This document shows positions 14,977 to 19,829 of a stretch of 19,829 nucleotides of DNA, in pieces. How positions within the stretch are numbered: position 1 is the first letter of the stretch; every line of letters begins with the position of its first letter. Below the pieces are notes generated by a model. It was not told where the DNA came from and searched no databases. It was given only the letters and a program-made list of their open reading frames with translations. A program made the position numbers and the translations under genes. Origin of the DNA: B4-G1 sp964393895 (GTDB taxonomy: Bacteria > Chloroflexota > Anaerolineae > B4-G1); NCBI GenBank assembly GCA_964393895.1, contig CAYMWP010000087.1, positions 1 through 19,829 of the forward strand, written 5' to 3'.

Positions 14977-15010
14977 GCAAGCTATTTTCAGACCAGGAAG
15001 GAGTAAATTT

Positions 15011-15685
15011 GTGGAAAGCATCTTGAAAATCGTGGATTTCATCTTGCACGTGGACGTTTACCTGAGTGATATCATAGCGCGCTACGGGACCTGGACCCTG
15101 GCGCTGCTTTTTCTCATCATTTTTATGGAGACTGGCCTGGTGGTGACGCCCTTCCTGCCGGGTGATTCGCTCATCTTTGCAGCCGCAACTTTTGCGGCGC
15201 GCGGCGCGCTCAAGCCTTGGGCGCTGTTTATCTCACTCTCTATCGCTGCAATCGTCGGAGATACCGTCAACTACTGGATTGGTCACCGGGTGGGCGCCAG
15301 AGCCTACACGGGCGAAGTCAAATGGATCAAGAAGGAGTACATGGAGCGTACACACGCCTTCTTTGAGAAGCATGGTGGTAAGACGATCTTTATGGCGCGT
15401 TTCGTGCCTATCATACGCACCTTTGCGCCGTTCGTGGCTGGAGTCAGTCAGATGACCTACGGGTTCTTTATCCGCTGGAATGTAATTGGCGGCATCGTCT
15501 GGGTAGCTGTTTTCACGCTGCTGGGCTACTTTTTCGGCAACATTCCCTTCGTCCAGAAGAACTTTGAACTGGTCATAATCGCCATTATCATTCTCTCGGT
15601 CATCCCAGCAGTGGTAGAGGGGTTGAAAGCCCGGAAGGACTTGCAGAAATCAAAGGTGGAAGCGAACGTGAAACGTGAAACGTAA
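15011..15685 (+). CDS. DedA-family membrane protein
   Basis: A 224-aa integral membrane protein of the DedA/SNARE-associated (VTT) family; some members act as undecaprenyl-phosphate or phospholipid flippases. Visible landmarks are LLFLIIFMETGLVVTPFLPG with GDSLIFAAATFAARG (the membrane-embedded Pro-Gly motif), NYWIGHRVG, FFEKHGGKTIFMARFVPIIR with TFAPFVAGVSQM (the conserved Arg pair and Gly), and a final hydrophobic helix. GTG 15011 is chosen because AGGAAGGAG (14995-15003) ends 7 bases before it and the protein then begins in the usual way. The last residues (EANVKRET) and the TAA stop are written by a heptanucleotide repeat array, so the tail may have been changed by repeat spread. It converges with the hydrolase gene, stops 4 bases apart, with no separate terminator. 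Lipid substrate unknown. Confidence 0.93.
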   Translation: MESILKIVDFILHVDVYLSDIIARYGTWTLALLFLIIFMETGLVVTPFLPGDSLIFAAATFAARGALKPWALFISLSIAAIVGDTVNYWIGHRVGARAYTGEVKWIKKEYMERTHAFFEKHGGKTIFMARFVPIIRTFAPFVAGVSQMTYGFFIRWNVIGGIVWVAVFTLLGYFFGNIPFVQKNFELVIIAIIILSVIPAVVEGLKARKDLQKSKVEANVKRET

Positions 15686-15693
15686 AGCGTCAG
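15666..15693. repeat. Heptanucleotide array RCGTRAA (array B)
   Basis: Four 7-base units: ACGTGAA, ACGTGAA, ACGTAAA, GCGTCAG. It supplies the TAA stop of the plus-strand DedA gene (15683-15685) and the TGA stop of the minus-strand hydrolase gene (TCA at 15690-15692). The same unit family recurs at 19110 and 19741. Confidence 0.85.
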
Positions 15694-16565
15694 ACCAGAT
15701 GTTGTTCGAAGAAGCCGATGACCCGCTGGCGGTACTCGGCTGGCCGGTGTTGGTCCACCTCCCGGTGGCCGGCCTCGGGGACGCGCCACAGCTGCTTGGG
15801 CTCGCCGGCGGCCGCGTAGAGTGATTCCACGTCGGCGACGGTGACGTAAGGGTCGCGGTCGCCGTGGATGAAGAGGACGGGCCTGGGGGCAATGCGCCCA
15901 ACCCAGCGGATGGGGCTGGCCTCTGACAAGCGAGCGTTCAGCCGCCACCCGGCGACCCCGATGACCAACCGCGCCAGCGGAAGCGCCAACCAATGCGGCA
16001 GGCTCACTCGCTGCTCCCGCACCCAGCCCAACATGGCGCTCTCCAGCCGCGCGAATCCGCCATCAGAGATGACTGCGCGGATGGCCTCGCTCTGCGGCGC
16101 GGTGATCAGCCCCACAGCGCCGCCCATCGAAAAGCCCAGCACGCCCACTCGCTCAATGGCCCGGCCTCGCAGATAGTCTATTGCTCCCAACATATCCTGG
16201 CGCTCAAAGCATCCCAGGCTGACCCGGTCGCCATCGCTGCGGCCGTGGGCGCGGAAATCGAACATCAGCACGTTGAAGCCGGCCTCGTGGAACCAGGGGG
16301 CATAGATGACGTCGGGGTCCATACTGCCGGCGTGACCGTGGCAAAAGACGACGGCGCCTCTGGCCGGATCGGCCGGGATGAACCAACCGCGCAGTACGAC
16401 GCCGTCACGGCTGGGAAAGCTGACCTCTTCGTAGGCCAGTCCGTGGTCGGCCGGGCTGGTATGCTCGTCGGTAGTACGGCGCGCGATCAACTTGCTCGAC
16501 CCCGCCCACGCCAGGCCGGCCAGCAGGATGAGAATAGCGACCAGGCAGCACAACAGGATGGTCAA
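15690..16565 (-). CDS. Alpha/beta hydrolase, membrane-anchored
   Basis: A 291-aa serine hydrolase with one N-terminal hydrophobic segment (residues 3-21) that should anchor it so the enzyme faces outward. The catalytic triad is visible: nucleophile Ser146 in GFSMGG, Asp238 in HGDRDPYV, and His267 in AGHREVD. The oxyanion region is VVFCHGHAGSM (72-82), and FDFRAHGRSDGD follows. The type resembles the BEM46/prolyl-oligopeptidase-like group of esterases/peptidases; the substrate is unknown. The TTG start (16565-16563) overlaps the TGA stop of the upstream PrsW-type gene (TTGA), so the two are translationally coupled. Its stop lies in a heptamer array. Confidence 0.9.
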   Translation of the reverse strand: MTILLCCLVAILILLAGLAWAGSSKLIARRTTDEHTSPADHGLAYEEVSFPSRDGVVLRGWFIPADPARGAVVFCHGHAGSMDPDVIYAPWFHEAGFNVLMFDFRAHGRSDGDRVSLGCFERQDMLGAIDYLRGRAIERVGVLGFSMGGAVGLITAPQSEAIRAVISDGGFARLESAMLGWVREQRVSLPHWLALPLARLVIGVAGWRLNARLSEASPIRWVGRIAPRPVLFIHGDRDPYVTVADVESLYAAAGEPKQLWRVPEAGHREVDQHRPAEYRQRVIGFFEQHLV

Positions 16566-17761
16566 AGCGCAGATACCTCAGACTCGCTCGCCAGTCTTCG
16601 CGCGGCGACGATCAGCACGCCGATAAAGGCGACGGTCAACAGTCCAAGCAACCCCGCGAGCGCCATCATTCCCACCCCGATGAGGGCAAAGCGGGTCGCG
16701 TCCTCCTCGTATGCCAACGCGCTAGCTCCCCCAAAAGCCAGCCCCACGGCGATAGCGTTCCACACCCCGTGGATAGTCACGGCGGCCCCGTAGCAGCCCA
16801 ACAGTCGCAGAGGCTTGCGCGCGGTCCACAATTGTCCCCAGCCCCAACCGACCAACCCGCTGGTCAGGCAGTGCATCACCGTCGCGCCCATGCGAGATAT
16901 GGCTCCCAGGGACCATCCTTCCGCCCCACCCAGCGCGCCGCCGAGCAGGTTCTCCACCAGAGCAAAACCCGCACCGCCGGCCACGCCCCATAGAAAAGCG
17001 CGCGCCGGTTGCGGGCGCGCCCAACGGGCCGCCACGCCAGCGGCCAAAGTTTTGAAGGCTTCCTCTATCAGCGGGACAGGAAGGGAAAACAACAGCAGCG
17101 CAGAAACAAAGACCAGCGGCGAGAGCAGCAGGTCGAGCAGGTTGGTGAGGTCTTGTTGCCAGGCCGGGTCCTGCAACCTCTCCGCCAGCGCCATGACTCG
17201 CTCCGCTCCACCGGGCAGCATCAGTGCAACTACAGTAACGGCCACGACGAGCGCCAGAACGAGCAGCACCTCGCCAACCAGAGAGGCGCCAAAGGCCACG
17301 GAACCGCCGCCGACTGTGGAAGCGACGACCTCGCGCCAAGAACCTCCCGCCCCACGCAGCGCGCGCCCTACCAGGCAGAGCACAATCAACGGCGGGAGAG
17401 TCATCGCCAGGACGTGGATGGGGGGCAGCAACAGAGCGGGGGCCAGAGATCGTGCGCTTACCACCCCCCCCAACCCAATGAGAAGTAGAAAGGCCAACAG
17501 GAGCCACAGCAGCCAGGCGCGGGGCGGGTCGAACGAGCGGGAGGGCCGGTCGCGCCACCTGGCCCACCCGTGTGATATCATAGGGACGCCAAACAGCAGG
17601 CTCAGCGCCATTGAGCCCGCCAGCGGCAATGTCTCGGCTGCGGTCAGCGCGACGCCACCTACGAGAGCAGCCGCCAGCAACAACAGCCCGCCGCCACAGG
17701 CCAGCACAGAGAAGAGGGCACTGGCGATACCGGCAACGAGCCACAACGTGCGGCGTTCCAT
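16562..17761 (-). CDS. PrsW-family intramembrane metalloprotease-like protein
   Basis: A 399-aa polytopic membrane protein. It carries the family's ordered motifs: PLIEEAFKTLA (Glu233, Glu234, Lys237), FALVEN (266-271, Glu270-Asn271), MGATVMH (His297), and HGVWNA (His331). The N-terminal third adds several helices not needed for the core. In Bacillus, PrsW makes the first cut of an anti-sigma factor; no sigma or anti-sigma gene is in this window, so the substrate is unknown. ATG 17761 is preceded by a GGGAAG and a purine-rich heptamer array that itself resembles ribosome binding sites. It lies 48 bases after the thioredoxin/cyclophilin gene and overlaps the hydrolase gene, suggesting a three-gene envelope-protein transcription unit. 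Confidence 0.9.
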   Translation of the reverse strand: MERRTLWLVAGIASALFSVLACGGGLLLLAAALVGGVALTAAETLPLAGSMALSLLFGVPMISHGWARWRDRPSRSFDPPRAWLLWLLLAFLLLIGLGGVVSARSLAPALLLPPIHVLAMTLPPLIVLCLVGRALRGAGGSWREVVASTVGGGSVAFGASLVGEVLLVLALVVAVTVVALMLPGGAERVMALAERLQDPAWQQDLTNLLDLLLSPLVFVSALLLFSLPVPLIEEAFKTLAAGVAARWARPQPARAFLWGVAGGAGFALVENLLGGALGGAEGWSLGAISRMGATVMHCLTSGLVGWGWGQLWTARKPLRLLGCYGAAVTIHGVWNAIAVGLAFGGASALAYEEDATRFALIGVGMMALAGLLGLLTVAFIGVLIVAARRLASESEVSAL

Positions 17762-17770
17762 CTTCCCGCT

Positions 17771-17812
17771 CTCCTGCCTCCTGCTCCCTGCTCCCTGCTT
17801 CCTGCTCCCTTA
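17771..17812. repeat. Heptanucleotide array YCCCTGC/GCAGGGA (array C)
   Basis: Six 7-base units on the plus strand: CTCCTGC, CTCCTGC, TCCCTGC, TCCCTGC, TTCCTGC, TCCCTTA. Read on the coding (minus) strand they are purine-rich GGAGCAG units ending 9 bases before the PrsW-type start. The last unit contains the stop codon of the upstream gene (17810-17812). Confidence 0.85.
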
Positions 17813-19060
17813 CCGCTCCTCGATCAGAATCGTCTCGATATAGTCAGGCGGCTGACCCGCTCCCGATTGCGTCGAGTTGAGACTCTGGGCGATCTCCATA
17901 CCCTCAATGATGCGACCGATGATGGTGAATCTCCCATTCAGGTCCGGTATAGGCGCATAAGTGATGAAAAACTGGCCGTTGTTGTTATTCGGCTGGGGAG
18001 TGTACAACGCCAATAGACCAGCCTCGTCAAAAGTCAGGTCGGGGCTGATCTCGTCGCTGCAGGTATAGCCAGCAAACGAAAGACTAAAGCCGTTGTTAGT
18101 GGGGTCGCCGCTCTGCGCCACGAACTCGGGGTCCACGTAAAAGAAGGTCTGGTCATCGTACCAGCCATCCTGCGCCAGGAAAACAAAGCTGTTGACGTTG
18201 ACCGGGGCCTGCTCGGCAAAGAGCTCGACGGCAAAATCCCCCTTGCTCGTGCGGAAGGTAGCGACGTAATCCTTGTCCGGGTCAATCACCTGGGGCGGAA
18301 CCTCGTCATAGCCCCGAGGCGGGTTCGTCAGCAATTCGATGAAAGAGATGATACGGGCAGGAGCAAGCCCCAATTGCTGGGTGGGGTAGACCACACCGTT
18401 GATGACATAGCTCGGAGTACCGCCGAGGCCCACTTCGATGGCAATCCGAGTGTCGGCGTCCACCTTCTCTTTGTAAACTTGATCCTCGAGTTCCTGGGCA
18501 AAACGCTCGGTATCCAACCCCAACTCTTCCGCGTACTCGACCAACTTGTCCGGCATTTGATCGAGTGTGAGCTGTCCCCATTCCTGCTGGCGCGAGTAAA
18601 GCAGGTCGTGCATCTCCCAAAACTTGCCCTGAGCGCCGGCGGCCTCGGCGGCCTCGGCCGTGATCTGTCCCTTGTCGTGGTAACTCAACACAAAGTGACG
18701 GAACGTGCCTCGAAAGTCCTCACCGTATGTATCTTCCAGATACATTCGCAGGGGCGCCATCCCTGCGCAGCCCGGTCACTGAAAATCGGCGTATTCGATG
18801 AGGGTAATGGAAGCGTCGTCCGGCCCGTGGACGTGATCCACCTCCGAAACCGGCGGGATGTTGGGATTGACCGGGAACTCTAACGGCGCCAACTCGCAAG
18901 TGGCGGGGCCAGATGGGGTCACGGCGACGGTCGCCGCCGGGGCAGACGTGGGCGAGGGCGGGGGCGACGAAATCGGGCTTGCCGGAGCATCACCGTTCCC
19001 GCATCCGGCGATCATCCCTATTGACAGCAAAACAACCAACAGCAGTACAGACTTGCGCAT
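17810..19060 (-). CDS. Candidate selenoprotein: DsbA-like thioredoxin-cyclophilin fusion lipoprotein with in-frame TGA (Sec95)
   Basis: One 416-residue frame broken only by TGA at 18778-18776. A lipoprotein signal ends MIAGC (Cys20), followed by a Ser/Pro/Thr tether. The DsbA-like domain opens VSEVDHVHGPDDASITLIEY, then ADFQ-TGA-PGCAG, so the stop sits exactly where relatives have the first Cys of CPGC. It continues with DFRGTFRHFVL and the cis-Pro loop GLGGTPSYVINGVVYP (Pro216). From about residue 260 a cyclophilin-like domain follows: YVATFRTSKGDFAVELF, VNSFVFLAQDGWYDDQTFFY, QSGDP, FFITYAPIPDLNGRFTIIGR. The catalytic Arg of cyclophilins (Arg55 in CypA) is Tyr308 here, while Phe313 and Gln316 are kept. 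AAGGAG (19067-19072) precedes ATG 19060. The expected role is disulfide handling and folding of exported proteins at the outer face. The alternative is a pseudogene by nonsense mutation, giving a 94-aa stub; the stem-loop after TGA and the intact rest favour selenocysteine. Confidence 0.82.
18734..18767 (-). promoter_or_regulatory. Candidate bacterial SECIS element
   Basis: Starting 9 nt after the TGA on the minus strand, CGCAGGG (18767-18761) and CCCTGCG (18753-18747) form a perfect 7-bp stem with loop ATGGCGC, so the apical loop lies 16-22 nt downstream of TGA with GG at +18/+19. Bacterial SECIS elements are short stem-loops just 3' of the UGA, inside the coding sequence, with a small G-containing apical loop at about this distance. 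A second perfect 7-bp stem follows, ATGTATC (18745-18739) with GATACAT (loop TGGAA, 18738-18734; stem continues to 18727). Confidence 0.6.
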
Positions 19061-19094
19061 AACGATCTCCTTTTTGTCCGACAGAATGGACGAT

Positions 19095-19123
19095 ATTGTA
19101 CCATTAAATGCGTGAAACGTGAA
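19095..19123 (-). promoter_or_regulatory. Promoter of the thioredoxin-cyclophilin gene
   Basis: On the minus strand, TACAAT (19100-19095) preceded by TGG makes an extended -10. TTCACG (19123-19118), 17 bases further up, is a four-of-six -35 and lies within heptamer array D. The start codon is about 30 bases downstream of the predicted transcription start. Confidence 0.55.
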
Positions 19124-19144
19124 GCGTGAGACGTAAAACGCAAG
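19110..19144. repeat. Heptanucleotide array RCGTRAA (array D)
   Basis: Five units: GCGTGAA, ACGTGAA, GCGTGAG, ACGTAAA, ACGCAAG. It lies between two divergent genes and overlaps the -35 region of the minus-strand promoter, ending 9 bases before the plus-strand -35. Confidence 0.85.
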
Positions 19145-19153
19145 AGTGGCCGT

Positions 19154-19182
19154 TTGGCAAGCAGCGCGATTTGGAGTAAAAT
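19154..19182 (+). promoter_or_regulatory. Promoter of the SRPBCC gene
   Basis: TTGGCA (19154-19159), a 17-base spacer, TAAAAT (19177-19182): five of six matches in both boxes at ideal spacing. It points at the SRPBCC gene with a leader of about 60 bases if ATG 19251 is used. Confidence 0.75.
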
Positions 19183-19250
19183 GAACGTGGATGGTCGGGA
19201 TTCAACTGATCCGTTCAATCCTGGCAATCCGCCGTTCTGGAGAGAAGGCT

Positions 19251-19736
19251 ATGGACAAGAAACGCAGGCCTTTGGCTGTGGTGGAAAACCGTATCGAGGT
19301 GGCCGCTTCACCGGAGATATTGTGGACCTGCTTTGCCGACACCGGCCGGTGGCCTCATTGGTTCCCCGGCTTGATCGCAATGGAGTGGGCCACCGGCGCC
19401 ACCTGGGCCCTGGGAGCCCAGTTCCGCCAGAGCGTCAAGTTTGGCTTTCCCCTGGGCCAGGTGACCGGGGTGGGCACGATCACCGAGATCAGCCCCTCAC
19501 CCTACGTGGCGTGGGAGGGAAAGGTGGCGGGAATGGAAGCGATTCACGGTTTCCGTTTCGACGCCACCGCCGGCGGCAGTGAGGTGCTCAGCCGCCACGA
19601 GTTTTACGGCCCGCTGGCGCTGCTGGCCCGGCTCCTGTTCCTCACCCGCCGCGTGCACAAGATCTACCAGGCGGCGCTGGAGGGACTAAAGGCTTACGTC
19701 GAGACGGGGACGATACAACTGCGGATGCCGGTGTAG
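19251..19736 (+). CDS. SRPBCC-family (START/Bet v1-like) protein
   Basis: A 161-aa protein of the polyketide-cyclase/START-like fold, which forms a hydrophobic cavity. The opening NRIEVAASPEILWTCFADTG, then RWPHWFPGLIAMEWATG, is the usual first strand and helices. VTGVGTITEISPSPYVAWEG and GFRFDATAGGSEVLSRHEFY are the later strands, and a long final helix ends the domain (ARLLFLTRRVHKIYQAALEG). ATG 19251 is chosen: GGAGAG lies 6 bases ahead and the domain starts soon after. An in-frame ATG at 19191, close to the predicted transcription start, would add 20 residues that look unlike the family. No catalytic function can be read; many such proteins bind lipids or have unknown ligands. It has its own promoter and no operon partner here. 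Confidence 0.85.
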   Translation: MDKKRRPLAVVENRIEVAASPEILWTCFADTGRWPHWFPGLIAMEWATGATWALGAQFRQSVKFGFPLGQVTGVGTITEISPSPYVAWEGKVAGMEAIHGFRFDATAGGSEVLSRHEFYGPLALLARLLFLTRRVHKIYQAALEGLKAYVETGTIQLRMPV

Positions 19737-19740
19737 GGGT

Positions 19741-19768
19741 GAGTAAAGCGTAAAACGTGATGCGTAAA
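19741..19768. repeat. Heptanucleotide array RCGTRAA (array E)
   Basis: Four units, GAGTAAA, GCGTAAA, ACGTGAT, GCGTAAA, begin 4 bases after the SRPBCC stop and end 6 bases before the MITE-like element. Same unit family as arrays B and D. Confidence 0.75.
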
Positions 19769-19774
19769 TGATAG

Positions 19775-19829
19775 GGGTGCGTTTCATTTCAGTAGAGACC
19801 CTAGACCTCGGAGGTCTCTGCCGAGCTTG
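19775..19829 (+). mobile_element. MITE-like element, copy 3, cut by the window end
   Basis: GGGTGCGTTTCATTTCAG begins an inverted match to the right end of copy 1. Over about 55 bases the two differ by one 2-nt indel and one substitution, and both carry AGACCTCGGAGGTCT (19803-19817 here). It runs off the window, so its far end and any target duplication cannot be seen. Confidence 0.75.

Noticed and set aside
16815..17843. Plus-strand open frame of 342 codons opposite the PrsW-type gene
   Set aside because: Low-complexity Ser/Thr/Pro/Arg translation with no start context; the minus-strand frame has membrane helices and family motifs.
18747..18780. Frameshift as the explanation for the split thioredoxin-cyclophilin gene
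   Set aside because: Both halves are in the same frame (1251 bases, a multiple of three), so no shift is needed; only the TGA separates them.

Overview
The window looks like chromosomal DNA from a member of the Chloroflexota, most likely an Anaerolineae/Caldilineae-type lineage. This is an inference from moderately high GC, lipoproteins with Thr/Pro/Glu-rich tethers, a trehalose synthase of the TreT type beside a sugar ABC transporter, and many short intergenic repeats. No rRNA or other phylogenetic marker is present to confirm it.

Left part (1-14169, all + strand) is a sugar uptake and sugar-nucleotide island. In order: the 3' end of a MalK/UgpC-type ABC ATPase; a TreT-like trehalose synthase with a terminator; a LacI-family repressor with a near-consensus promoter and two palindromic operators; a PfkB (fructokinase-like) sugar kinase with a third matching operator just before its start; a lipoprotein solute-binding protein whose whole ligand-binding domain is tandemly duplicated (2 x about 400 aa); two MalF/MalG-type permeases; a GH32/GH43-like glycosidase; and two sucrose-phosphate-synthase-like GT4 glycosyltransferases flanking a GalT-like (HIT superfamily) nucleotidylyltransferase or phosphorylase. 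The last four genes overlap or nearly touch, which indicates an operon. A plausible reading is uptake of a fructose/glucose disaccharide such as sucrose or trehalose, interconversion with NDP-glucose through the GT4 enzymes, release of Glc-1-P by the GalT-like enzyme and phosphorylation of fructose by PfkB. The direction and substrates cannot be read from sequence.

Middle (14170-15010) has no intact gene. It holds a degraded minus-strand fragment of a secreted beta-sandwich-like protein cut off by a MITE-like element, further short repeats, and a good promoter with a long leader ahead of a DedA-family membrane protein (15011-15685).

Right part: three minus-strand genes, namely an alpha/beta hydrolase, a PrsW-type membrane protease, and a lipoprotein fusing a DsbA-like thioredoxin domain to a cyclophilin-like domain. 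The last gene has an in-frame TGA exactly at the first cysteine of the CxxC active site (U-P-G-C), followed by a 7-bp stem-loop at the spacing expected of a bacterial SECIS, so it is a strong selenoprotein candidate. A plus-strand SRPBCC protein follows. The window ends inside another copy of the MITE-like element.

Two repeat systems run through the window: three related MITE-like elements (one with an 11-12 bp target-site duplication), and five intergenic heptanucleotide arrays, two of which contribute gene stop codons.
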